NCBI GenBank assembly: GCA_013694495.1
Contig: JACDCH010000532.1
Span: 1-6,689, forward strand
Reading direction: 5' to 3'
DNA length: 6,689 bases
Source of the DNA: Acidimicrobiia bacterium
GTDB lineage: Bacteria; Actinomycetota; Acidimicrobiia; Acidimicrobiales; JACDCH01
Below the pieces are notes generated by a model that was not told the DNA's origin, ran no database searches, and saw nothing but the letters and a program-made list of their open reading frames with translations. Shown here piece after piece: positions 1 to 6,689 of this stretch (its first letter is position 1; every line of letters begins with the position of its first letter). Made by a program: the position numbers and the translations under genes.

Positions 1-1
1 G

Positions 2-79
2 CTCCGCCGCGCCCTGAACACGATCGACCGCACCCTCACCGACTACATCAACGGCGCGAGACTCGGCAAAGCCGCATGA
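2..79 (+). CDS. 3' end of an unrecognised gene (partial, cut by window start)
   Basis: The frame is open from the window edge to a TGA at 77-79 and encodes 25 residues, reading LRRALNTIDRTLTDYINGAR then LGKAA. Codon third positions are almost all G or C until the last few codons (aga, aaa, gca), which fits the end of a real gene. A second frame is also open here until about 123, but it gives an Arg/His/Pro-rich peptide typical of an off-frame reading. I do not recognise the family from so short a tail. The next gene starts 57 bases later on the same strand, so co-transcription is possible, although a small hairpin lies between them. Confidence 0.45.
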   Translation, partial: LRRALNTIDRTLTDYINGARLGKAA

Positions 80-97
80 GAACTCGTCACAAAATTC

Positions 98-112
98 GGG
101 GGCTCCGCCCCC
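98..112. repeat. Small GC hairpin, GGGGGC-TCC-GCCCCC
   Basis: A perfect 6-bp stem closes a 3-base TCC loop, 19 bases after the upstream stop codon and 24 bases before manB. There is no T-run after it, so it is not a classical intrinsic terminator. The same 15-mer occurs again at 4639-4653, and close variants lie at 1801-1815 and 4543-4557, so it belongs to a repeated intergenic hairpin family. Confidence 0.6.
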
Positions 113-136
113 AAGAGATCTAGGTTCAGGGCCGCC

Positions 137-1495
137 ATGGGTGACCTCGATGCCGTCTTCAAGGCCTACGACGTGCGGGGTCTGAGCCCTGAGCAGCTCG
201 ACGCCGACCTCTGCGCCCGCATCGGCGCCGCCTTCGCCCGCTTCGCCGCCGAGCGCGACGGGGCCACCAGGGTGCTCGTGGCCCGGGACATGCGGCCCAC
301 CGGCGTCGAGCTCGTCGCCGCCTTCACCGACGGCGTCCTCGCCCAGGGCCTCGACGTCGTCGACCTCGGCCTGGCCTCGACCGACATCGCCTACTTCGCC
401 GCCGGTCACCTCGATGCGCCGGCCGCGATGTTCACCGCCAGCCACAACCCGGCGCAGTACAACGGGATCAAGATGTGCCTCTCGGCGGCCAAGCCGATCG
501 GCGCCGATTCCGGCCTCGGCGAGATCAAGGCGATGGCCGCCGCCGGCGTCGACGTGCCCGCCGGCACGGCGCGAGGGACCCGCACCGAGGACGACTTGCT
601 GGGGCTCTACGCCGACCACGTGCGGTCCTTCGTCGACCGCTCGGTGTTCGGCCCGCTCAAGATCGTGGCCGACACGGCCAACGGCATGGGCGGCCTCGTG
701 GTGCCGGCCGTGTTCGAGGGGCTGCCCTTCGACCTCGAGATCATGTACGGCGAGCTCGACGGCACCTTCCCGAACCACCCCGCCGACCCCATCAACCCGG
801 CGAACCAGGTCGACCTCAAGCGGCGGGTGCTCGAGGCGGGCGCCGACGTCGGCCTCGCCTTCGACGGCGACGCCGACCGCGTGTTCCTCGTCGACGAGAA
901 GGGCGAGGGCCTGTCGGGCTCCACGACCACGGCGATCGTCGCCGCCGGCGTGCTCACCAAGGAGCCCGGCGCCACGATCCTCTACAACTGCATCTGCTCG
1001 AAGTCCGTGCCCGAGGTGGTGGCGGAGCGGGGCGGCACCGCCATCCGCACCCGGGTCGGCCACAGCTACATCAAGCAGGTGATGGCCGAGACCGGCGCCG
1101 CCTTCGGGGGCGAGCACTCGGCCCACTACTACTTCCGCGAGAACTACCGCGCCGACAGCGGCGCCATCGCCGCCCTCCTCGTGCTCGAGCAGCTCGGCCT
1201 CGCCGGCGTCCCCCTTTCCGAGCTGCGCACGCCGTTCGAGCGCTACGCGGCCTCGGGCGAGATCAACTTCGAGGTGCCCTCGCCGCCCGCGGTCGTCGAG
1301 CGCGTGGCGGAAGCCTTCGCCGGGGCCGACCAGGACCGCCTCGACGGCCTCACCGTCGACCTCGGGAGCTGGTGGTTCAACCTCCGTGCCTCCAACACGG
1401 AGCCGCTCCTGCGCCTCAACCTCGAGGCACCCACCCCCGCCGAGGTCGACGCCCACGTGGCCGAGCTCCGCGTCGTCATCGACCAGGAAGGCTGA
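137..1495 (+). CDS. manB: Phosphomannomutase/phosphoglucomutase (ManB type)
   Basis: This cytosolic alpha-D-phosphohexomutase moves phosphate between C6 and C1 of mannose (and possibly glucose) through a phosphoserine and a bisphosphate intermediate, feeding GDP-mannose synthesis. The 452-residue length is normal for the family. The four active-site signatures appear in order: YDVRG at 11-15; the phosphoserine loop TASHNP at 100-105 with catalytic Ser102; the metal-binding loop DGDADR at 243-248; and the sugar-binding loop GEHSAHYYF at 325-333. The C-terminal phosphate-binding loop RASNTEP is at 417-423. ATG at 137 is the first usable start in the frame, with only a weak AGGG at 128-131 ahead of it. 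The 3' end nearly touches the Trm112-like gene, and a PGI/PMI-type isomerase follows, which favours a mannose-phosphate role. Family assignment is firm. Preference for mannose over glucose is inferred from context and from the GEHSxHxYF loop type. Confidence 0.93.
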   Translation: MGDLDAVFKAYDVRGLSPEQLDADLCARIGAAFARFAAERDGATRVLVARDMRPTGVELVAAFTDGVLAQGLDVVDLGLASTDIAYFAAGHLDAPAAMFTASHNPAQYNGIKMCLSAAKPIGADSGLGEIKAMAAAGVDVPAGTARGTRTEDDLLGLYADHVRSFVDRSVFGPLKIVADTANGMGGLVVPAVFEGLPFDLEIMYGELDGTFPNHPADPINPANQVDLKRRVLEAGADVGLAFDGDADRVFLVDEKGEGLSGSTTTAIVAAGVLTKEPGATILYNCICSKSVPEVVAERGGTAIRTRVGHSYIKQVMAETGAAFGGEHSAHYYFRENYRADSGAIAALLVLEQLGLAGVPLSELRTPFERYAASGEINFEVPSPPAVVERVAEAFAGADQDRLDGLTVDLGSWWFNLRASNTEPLLRLNLEAPTPAEVDAHVAELRVVIDQEG

Positions 1496-1497
1496 CC

Positions 1498-1728
1498 ATG
1501 GCCCTCGATCCGCAGCTCCTCGAGATCCTCGCCTGCCCGGAGGACAAGGGCCCGCTCCTGTACTTCGCCGACGAGGACAGCCTCTACAACCCGCGGCTCA
1601 AGCGCCGCTACCGGATCCAGGACGACATCCCGATCATGCTGGTCGACGAGGCCGAGACCGTCGACGACGCCGAGCACGAGCGCCTCATGGCGGCCGGGGT
1701 CGAGCCGACCTGGACCGAGGGCGCCTGA
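1498..1728 (+). CDS. Trm112-like small protein
   Basis: The 76-residue protein has the Trm112/YcaR pattern: an N-terminal LLEILACPEDKGPLLYF (7-23), a short stretch with a Tyr-rich strand (YNPRLKRRYRIQ, 30-41) and a DDIPIMLVDEA end motif (42-52), then an acidic C-terminal tail. In eukaryotes and archaea Trm112 is an activator subunit of several SAM-dependent methyltransferases; the role of the small bacterial homologues is poorly defined. Only one Cys (13) is present, so the zinc-binding Cys set of some family members is absent. The start is 2 bases after the manB stop, with a good AGGAAGG ribosome-binding site at 1485-1491 inside the manB end, so translation is probably coupled. Placement between a phosphomannomutase and a SIS isomerase is a recurring actinobacterial arrangement as I recall it. 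A methyltransferase-partner function is not shown by anything here. Confidence 0.85.
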   Translation: MALDPQLLEILACPEDKGPLLYFADEDSLYNPRLKRRYRIQDDIPIMLVDEAETVDDAEHERLMAAGVEPTWTEGA

Positions 1729-1751
1729 GATGAAGGGTTCCCGACCGTCCC

Positions 1752-1763
1752 GAGCGAAGCTCC
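1752..1763. repeat. Short hairpin GAGC-GAA-GCTC, inverted copy of a motif found after ahcY
   Basis: GAGCGAAGCTCC at 1752-1763 forms a 4-bp stem with a GAA loop. Its reverse complement, GGAGCTTCGCTC, is present exactly at 4544-4555. The flank also matches: the complement of 1747-1760 reads GCTTCGCTCGGGAC, and 4581-4594 reads GCTGCGCTCGGGAC, one base different. This looks like a dispersed intergenic motif rather than a gene part. Confidence 0.5.
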
Positions 1764-1800
1764 TCCACGCGGGGACCCGGAATCGAATGGGAACGCCACA

Positions 1801-1815
1801 GGGGCCTCCGGCCCC
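1801..1815. repeat. Small GC hairpin, GGGGCC-TCC-GGCCCC
   Basis: A perfect 6-bp stem with a TCC loop lies in the 126-base gap between the Trm112-like gene and the isomerase gene. It is a variant of the hairpins at 98-112 and 4637-4655. It has no T-run, so it could be a weak terminator, an mRNA-processing or stability element, or simply a repeat. The rest of this gap (1729-1854) shows no gene. Confidence 0.55.
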
Positions 1816-1841
1816 CCCGTCCCTCGGCCGACCCGCCATCC

Positions 1842-1847
1842 GGAGGT
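1842..1847 (+). promoter_or_regulatory. Ribosome-binding site fixing the GTG start of the isomerase
   Basis: GGAGGT lies 7 bases before a GTG at 1855, close to the ideal anti-Shine-Dalgarno complement and spacing. It decides the start of the downstream gene, because no ATG in that frame lies before the conserved SIS domain with comparable support. Confidence 0.85.
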
Positions 1848-1854
1848 CCTGAGC

Positions 1855-2886
1855 GTGGAAGCCGGCATCGACACCCTCGACATGCTCGGGCTGGCCGCCT
1901 CGCTGCCCGAGCAGGTCGCCGCCGCCGCCGGCTGGGCCACGAACCTCGAGGGCCTGCCCGAGCACGAGGACATCGAGAACGTGCTCGTGCTCGGCATGGG
2001 TGGGAGCGGGATCGCCGGCGACGTCCTCACGGCCGTGGCCGGACCGTTCATGTCGGTCCCGGCGGTGGTGTCGAAGGGCTACGAGTGCCCCTCCTTCGTC
2101 GGCGACGGCACGCTCTGCTTCGCCATCTCCTACTCGGGCAACACCGAAGAGGTCGTGGAAGCCGCCACCCAGGCCGCCGCCAGCGGTGCCCGGATGGTGG
2201 TGCTGGCGTCGGGCGGCCAGCTCGCATCCCGCGCCGCCGACTGGGCGTGCCCGTGGATCGCGCTGCCGGCGGACATCCCCATGCCCCGGGCGGGCATCGG
2301 CGCGGTGTCGATCCCGCCCCTCGTCGTGCTCGAGCGGGTCGGCCTCTTCCCCGGGGCGTCCGGGTGGATCGAGCAGGCGGTGGCCCAGCTCCAGCGCCGC
2401 CGCGACCAGCTCGTGAAGCCGCAGAACCCGGCCCTCGACCTGGCCCGGGCCATCGGTCGCACGCTGCCGATCATCTACGGCGGCGGCGACGTCGGGGCGA
2501 CGGCGGCGCTGCGATGGCGCAACCAGGTCAACGAGAACCCGAAGGCGCCGGCCTTCTACGGCGCCTACCCCGAGCTGTGCCACAACGAGGTGGCGGGCTG
2601 GGGCCAGCACGGCGACGTGACCCGGCAGGTGTTCACCCTCCTCCAGCTCCGCCACGACCACGAGCACCCGCAGGTCGGCCGGCGGGTGCAGCTCGTGCAG
2701 GAGGTCCTCGACGAGGTCGTCTCGGCCGTGCACGAGGTGCACGCCGAAGGTGAAGGGGCCCTCGCCCAGCTGTTCGACCTCATCATCCTGGGCGACTTCG
2801 TCTCGCTCCACATGGCCCTGGAGGCGGGGATCGATCCCGGTCCCATCCCCGTCCTCGACGAGATCAAGCGCCGCCTCGACGAGTAG
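1855..2886 (+). CDS. Bifunctional phosphoglucose/phosphomannose isomerase (SIS domain)
   Basis: This cytosolic enzyme is expected to convert glucose-6-phosphate or mannose-6-phosphate to fructose-6-phosphate and back. The 343-residue protein starts with GTG behind a strong ribosome-binding site. An N-terminal SIS half carries GMGGSGIAGD at 47-56 and the phosphate-binding SYSGNTEE at 92-99. The C-terminal half is of the bacterial PGI/PMI type. Residues matching the catalytic set described for the archaeal PGI/PMI family are present: Arg145 in PRAG, Glu227 in NENPK, His243 in CHNE, and Lys338 near the C-terminus. Gly49, Gly50, Ser51, Ser92, Ser94 and Thr97 match the substrate-phosphate contacts in spacing. 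Retention of all these residues suggests an active enzyme. Together with the upstream mutase it links fructose-6-phosphate to mannose-1-phosphate. Which sugar dominates in vivo cannot be read from sequence. Confidence 0.9.
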   Translation: MEAGIDTLDMLGLAASLPEQVAAAAGWATNLEGLPEHEDIENVLVLGMGGSGIAGDVLTAVAGPFMSVPAVVSKGYECPSFVGDGTLCFAISYSGNTEEVVEAATQAAASGARMVVLASGGQLASRAADWACPWIALPADIPMPRAGIGAVSIPPLVVLERVGLFPGASGWIEQAVAQLQRRRDQLVKPQNPALDLARAIGRTLPIIYGGGDVGATAALRWRNQVNENPKAPAFYGAYPELCHNEVAGWGQHGDVTRQVFTLLQLRHDHEHPQVGRRVQLVQEVLDEVVSAVHEVHAEGEGALAQLFDLIILGDFVSLHMALEAGIDPGPIPVLDEIKRRLDE

Positions 2887-2939
2887 CCGCCGGTCACCGC
2901 CCCGGGATCGGGACCGGGCCGCACCCAGGCCGGCGGCTA
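2884..2939 (+). terminator. Long-range inverted repeat starting at the isomerase stop codon
   Basis: TAGCCGCCGG at 2884-2893, whose TAG is the stop codon, is perfectly complementary to CCGGCGGCTA at 2930-2939, giving a 10-bp GC-rich stem around a 36-base loop. The loop holds further CCCGGG/CGGG pairing options. No T-run follows. It could act as a U-less terminator or 3'-end stabiliser for the isomerase transcript. Its right arm overlaps a possible -10 box for ahcY. Confidence 0.4.
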
Positions 2940-2943
2940 CGAT
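2938..2943 (+). promoter_or_regulatory. Possible -10 box (TACGAT) for ahcY
   Basis: TACGAT fits the TAnnnT -10 pattern common in actinobacteria. No convincing -35 sequence lies 16-18 bases upstream. If used, transcription would start near 2950 and give a leader of roughly 145 bases before the ahcY start. Support is one short motif only. Confidence 0.3.
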
Positions 2944-3001
2944 CGCCGGTTCGGGCTGCCCTGATGGTCGGGCCTGCTGGTCCCAGCCCCGCACGAAGCG
3001 C

Positions 3002-3039
3002 AGATCGCGATGCACCCGGGTCACCGGTTGCGGCGATCT
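3002..3039 (+). promoter_or_regulatory. Structured element in the ahcY 5' leader
   Basis: AGATCGC at 3002-3008 pairs perfectly with GCGATCT at 3033-3039. The 24-base loop contains an inner CCGG-GTCA-CCGG hairpin at 3016-3027. The right arm can also pair with GATCGCC at 2941-2947 (using 3032-3038), so two exclusive pairings exist. The conserved core of the known SAH riboswitch (GAGGAGCGCUGC type) and SAM-I/SAM-IV cores are not visible, so this is not assigned to a known riboswitch class. It ends 57 bases before the ahcY start. Confidence 0.35.
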
Positions 3040-3096
3040 CGGCGCGGCCACGTACCTGCTGAACCACACGACTCTTCCGAGAGGACCATCCAGAAC

Positions 3097-4528
<1,432 letters not shown>

Positions 4529-4530
<2 letters not shown>

Positions 4531-4557
4531 GCTTCGAGCTCGGGGAGCTTCGCTCCC
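4529..4557 (+). terminator. Tandem small hairpins directly after ahcY
   Basis: Two perfect hairpins lie back to back. GAGCT-TCG-AGCTC at 4529-4541 begins inside the TGA stop codon, and GGGAGC-TTC-GCTCCC follows at 4543-4557. The second is followed by TTCGCTCG rather than a T-run. They could help end or protect the ahcY transcript. The second is a member of the tri-loop hairpin family seen elsewhere in the window. Confidence 0.45.
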
Positions 4558-4636
4558 TTCGCTCGAGTTGTTCGACCCCCGCTGCGCTCGGGACTGAGCC
4601 GGTCCTCGGCCGACTTCGTCGCCCTGCGGCCGATGC

Positions 4637-4655
4637 CTGGGGGCTCCGCCCCCAG
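4637..4655. repeat. GC hairpin CTGGGGGC-TCC-GCCCCCAG
   Basis: A perfect 8-bp stem with a TCC loop. Its inner 15 bases are identical to the hairpin at 98-112. It lies in the ahcY to PEP-enzyme gap, 6 bases before a still longer hairpin. Confidence 0.6.
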
Positions 4656-4660
4656 TCCCC

Positions 4661-4695
4661 CAGCGCCTCCGGCGGACGAGCCGTCGGAGGCGCTG
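4661..4695 (+). terminator. Strong 15-bp hairpin between ahcY and the PEP-utilising gene
   Basis: CAGCGCCTCCGGCGG at 4661-4675 pairs with CCGTCGGAGGCGCTG at 4681-4695 over 15 bp, with a single G-T (G-U in RNA) pair and a 5-base ACGAG loop. It is the most stable structure I see in the window. No T-run follows, as is common for putative actinobacterial terminators. Its position favours separation of the ahcY transcript from the next gene. The 250-base gap 4531-4780 contains no gene that I can support. Confidence 0.5.
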
Positions 4696-4741
4696 CACCC
4701 CTCGCGTCGTCACGCCGGTAGGTGGTAGACCCCCGTCGCAG

Positions 4742-4761
4742 GGGCGGCCGGGGGGCCGCCC
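4742..4761 (+). promoter_or_regulatory. GC hairpin just upstream of the PEP-utilising gene's ribosome-binding site
   Basis: GGGCGGCC at 4742-4749 and GGCCGCCC at 4754-4761 form a perfect 8-bp stem with a GGGG loop. It ends 5 bases before the GAGGGG Shine-Dalgarno sequence at 4767-4772, which is 8 bases before the ATG at 4781. In an mRNA that includes it, the hairpin could affect ribosome access. No clear promoter is visible; GGTAGACC near 4724-4731 is a weak candidate -10. Confidence 0.35.
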
Positions 4762-4780
4762 GCGTCGAGGGGGGAACCGG

Positions 4781-6445
4781 ATGCTGGACCGTTGGATCGT
4801 CGACGTCGAGCCGAGCCCGACGTACCCGATCTACACCCGGGCGAACGCGGGCGAGGTCTACCCGGACCCGGTGAGCCCGCTGTCGGGCTCGCTGGTGTTC
4901 CAGCAGGGGAGCGAGCTCGGCTGGCGCGACTCCTACGAGCGCTACACGATGCGGGCCGACGAGTTCGACGGGTCCCGGGCGGAGATCCTCGGATGCTTCG
5001 GCGGCTACCTCTACCTGAACATGTCGCTGACGCGGATCTTCGGGGCCCGCATGCCCGGCCTCACGCCGGAGCAGGTCGACCTCCAGTACTTCGGGACGAT
5101 GCCGGGCATCCCGCCCTACGACGAGCGGCCCGAGGACGTCGACATCGAGCGCAGCGGCGCGCTCGGCGCGTGGGTGGGGGAGCTCCTCGCCGCCGAGGAC
5201 CTGCCCGACCTGCGCGACGACCGGGCCGGGGTCGACAAGGTCGTCGCCGCCCGCCCCGACCTGCGCGGCGTCACCGACCAGGAGCTCGTCGACCGCCTCC
5301 GGGCGCTGGTCGAGCCGTACCGGAGGCTGTTCGACCGCCACATCACGGTGTCGGCCGCGTCGGGCTTCGGGGTCTCGATCGTCGGCCAGGTGTGCGCGTC
5401 CCTCGGGCACCCCGAAGCCACGATGGCCCTGTTCGCCGGCATCGGCGACGTCGACTCGGCGGCCCCGTCGTACGCGCTGTGGGAGCTGTCCCGCCTCGAG
5501 CGGGAGTCGCCCGACCTCGCTGCCGGCGTCGCCCGCTTCCAGGCCGACTTCGGCTCTCGGGGACCGAACGAGTGGGAGCTGCGATCGCCCACGTGGGGGA
5601 CCGACGACCGCCTCGTCCACGCCGTGATCGACAGCATGCGCGGCGTGCCCGACGACGACTCCCCGGCCTCCCACCAGGCGGCCCGGGCCGAGGAGGCCGA
5701 CCGGCTGGCGGCCGAGATGGTGGCGTCGATCGAGGGCGATGCCGAGGCCCACGGCCAGTTCCTCGCCGGCCTGCGCTCCGGGCGGCTCCACCTCGCCGGC
5801 CGGGAGCGCACCAAGACCACGATCATCCGGCTCCTCCACGAGCAGCGGCTGGCGGCCCGCGAGCTGGGCCGCCGCCTCGTCGAGCGCGGCCACCTGGGCA
5901 CCGTCGAGCAGGTGTTCATGGTCAAGGCCGACGAGCTCGACGAGCTGCTCGCCTACCCACACGCCTTCACCACGCTGTGCGCCGAGCGGGAGCAGGCCTA
6001 CCTGGAGCTGTTCGAGCTCGATCCGCCCTTCATCATCGCCGGCGCCGTGCCCCCCCTGCGGGAGTGGTCCCGGCGGGGAGCCGACGACCAGGACCAGGCC
6101 GCTGAGGGCGACGTCCTCACCGGCATCCCCGGGTGCCCGGGCGTCGCCCGGGGCCGGGCCCGGGTCGTGCTGGACCCCGCCGACCCCACCTCGTTGGGGC
6201 CGGGCGACGTGCTCATCGCGCCGATCACGGATCCGGCGTGGACGCCGCTGTTCGTACCCGCCGCGGCCGTGGTGGTCGACGTCGGCGCCCAGATCAGCCA
6301 CGCGGTCATCGTGAGTCGCGAGCTCGGGCTGCCCTGCGTCGTGTCGGTCACCGGCGCGACGAGGCGGATCCCCGACGGCGCCCTCGTCGAGGTCGACGGC
6401 GACGCCGGCACCGTCCGCATCCTCGAGGTCGACGCCGGAGGCTGA
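4781..6445 (+). CDS. PEP-utilising enzyme, rifampin-phosphotransferase-like, lacking the ATP-grasp domain
   Basis: The 554-residue protein ends in a phosphohistidine swivelling domain of the PEP synthase/PPDK/rifampin phosphotransferase superfamily. GIPGCPGVARGRARVV (448-463) opens the domain, and TDPAWTPLF (483-491) leads to VGAQISHAVIVSRELGLPCVV (501-521) with the phosphoryl-carrying His507. The preceding part resembles the substrate-binding helical region of rifampin phosphotransferases: TRANAGEVYPDPVSPL at 19-34, FGGYLYLN at 73-80, DFGSRGPNEWELRSPTW at 256-272, and RERTKTTIIRLLHEQR at 341-356. The N-terminal ATP-grasp domain of about 300 residues is absent, and the protein starts about where the second domain of a fused enzyme begins. 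An ATP-binding partner must therefore act in trans, or the protein has another role. The start has a GAGGGG ribosome-binding site 8 bases upstream. Substrate is unknown; antibiotic inactivation is not implied. Confidence 0.85.
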   Translation: MLDRWIVDVEPSPTYPIYTRANAGEVYPDPVSPLSGSLVFQQGSELGWRDSYERYTMRADEFDGSRAEILGCFGGYLYLNMSLTRIFGARMPGLTPEQVDLQYFGTMPGIPPYDERPEDVDIERSGALGAWVGELLAAEDLPDLRDDRAGVDKVVAARPDLRGVTDQELVDRLRALVEPYRRLFDRHITVSAASGFGVSIVGQVCASLGHPEATMALFAGIGDVDSAAPSYALWELSRLERESPDLAAGVARFQADFGSRGPNEWELRSPTWGTDDRLVHAVIDSMRGVPDDDSPASHQAARAEEADRLAAEMVASIEGDAEAHGQFLAGLRSGRLHLAGRERTKTTIIRLLHEQRLAARELGRRLVERGHLGTVEQVFMVKADELDELLAYPHAFTTLCAEREQAYLELFELDPPFIIAGAVPPLREWSRRGADDQDQAAEGDVLTGIPGCPGVARGRARVVLDPADPTSLGPGDVLIAPITDPAWTPLFVPAAAVVVDVGAQISHAVIVSRELGLPCVVSVTGATRRIPDGALVEVDGDAGTVRILEVDAGG

Positions 6446-6531
6446 CCACTCCGGACATACCGGGATGAACCACCCGTCCATGGTCCGAACGGCTGGTACC
6501 GCCGGGGCGCGATCCGCGGTACACCTCTCGG

Positions 6532-6689
6532 GTGCATGACGCCGACGTGACCGTCGCCCCCACGTTGGCGCCCGCGACCCTGGCGGTCGCGCCGCTGCTG
6601 CTGGGGGCGGGCGCTGCCTCGCTGGGGGCCGGCCTTGTGCATGCCGCGGCGGCCGGGACCCACGACGGGGCCGCCACGCTCGTCCGGCT
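6532..6689 (+). CDS. N-terminal part of a predicted membrane protein (partial, cut by window end)
   Basis: An open frame runs from GTG at 6532 to the window edge, 52 complete codons, with strong G/C third-position bias. After a short acidic start (VHDADVTV) comes a long hydrophobic Ala/Leu/Gly stretch, residues 12-44, with His37 and His44 in GLVHAAAAGTH, which suggests a first transmembrane helix with His residues. I do not recognise the family with confidence. There is no Shine-Dalgarno sequence before the GTG. TACACC at 6520-6525 lies at a -10-like distance, so a leaderless transcript is possible. GTG at 6547 is an alternative start. The 86-base gap after the PEP-utilising gene leaves co-transcription open. 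Confidence 0.55.
   Translation, partial: MHDADVTVAPTLAPATLAVAPLLLGAGAASLGAGLVHAAAAGTHDGAATLVR

Noticed and set aside
121..126. TAGGTT as a -10 box for manB
   Set aside because: It fits TAnnnT, but there is no -35 sequence and it lies only 10 bases from the start codon. Such 6-mers arise by chance.
1741..1800. tRNA-like or attachment-site remnant (GGAATCGAATGGG resembles part of a T-arm)
   Set aside because: The T-arm match is imperfect and no acceptor, D or anticodon arm can be built around it. There is no integrase gene or direct repeat nearby.
3010..3096. In-frame N-terminal extension of AhcY from ATG 3010
   Set aside because: The 29 extra residues are rich in Arg and His and unlike AhcY N-termini. 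The segment overlaps the leader hairpin, and ATG 3097 has an AGAGGA ribosome-binding site and begins right at the conserved sequence.
2887..3096. Known SAH or SAM riboswitch upstream of ahcY
   Set aside because: The position is right, but the conserved core sequences of the SAH riboswitch and of the SAM-I/SAM-IV types are not present by eye. Only generic hairpins can be supported.
4781..6445. Rifampicin-resistance gene
   Set aside because: The similarity is at the domain level. The ATP-grasp domain required by rifampin phosphotransferase is missing, and relatives of this architecture occur in organisms with no known link to rifampicin, so a resistance call is not supported.

Overview
The window comes from a very GC-rich bacterial chromosome. 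By eye it is roughly 70% G+C, with nearly all codon third positions G or C. Product types and gene order point to an actinobacterium, and the style of the proteins and of the GC-rich intergenic hairpins suggests the class Acidimicrobiia; that class-level placement is inference. All convincing genes lie on the + strand.

Layout. The 3' end of an unrecognised gene (about 2-79) is followed by a short gap holding a small hairpin. Next comes a sugar-phosphate cluster: a phosphomannomutase/phosphoglucomutase (ManB type, 137-1495), a 76-residue Trm112-like protein starting 2 bases after it (1498-1728), a 126-base gap with small hairpins, and a SIS-domain bifunctional phosphoglucose/phosphomannose isomerase (1855-2886). 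A 210-base gap with inverted repeats and a possible promoter leads to adenosylhomocysteinase (ahcY, 3097-4530). A 250-base, hairpin-dense gap then separates ahcY from a 554-residue phosphoenolpyruvate-utilising enzyme (4781-6445). That protein looks like a rifampin-phosphotransferase-type enzyme without its ATP-grasp domain. The window ends inside a gene for an apparently membrane-embedded protein (6532 onward).

How the genes work together. The isomerase interconverts fructose-6-phosphate with glucose-6-phosphate and mannose-6-phosphate. The mutase moves the phosphate from C6 to C1, supplying mannose-1-phosphate (GDP-mannose, mannosylated lipids and glycans) and possibly glucose-1-phosphate. 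AhcY hydrolyses S-adenosylhomocysteine and so relieves product inhibition of methyltransferases. A mutase, SIS isomerase and sahH in one neighbourhood is also known from mycobacteria (manB/pmmA, Rv3256c and sahH region), so this is conserved actinobacterial housekeeping synteny. The PEP-utilising gene has its own ribosome-binding site behind a terminator-like block and is probably a separate unit.

Most of the window is ordinary core genome. The parts most worth a second look are the ATP-grasp-less PEP-utilising enzyme, the ahcY leader with two competing pairings, and a family of short tri-loop hairpins repeated in several gaps. I see no CRISPR array, tRNA, rRNA, insertion sequence or clear novel multi-gene system.
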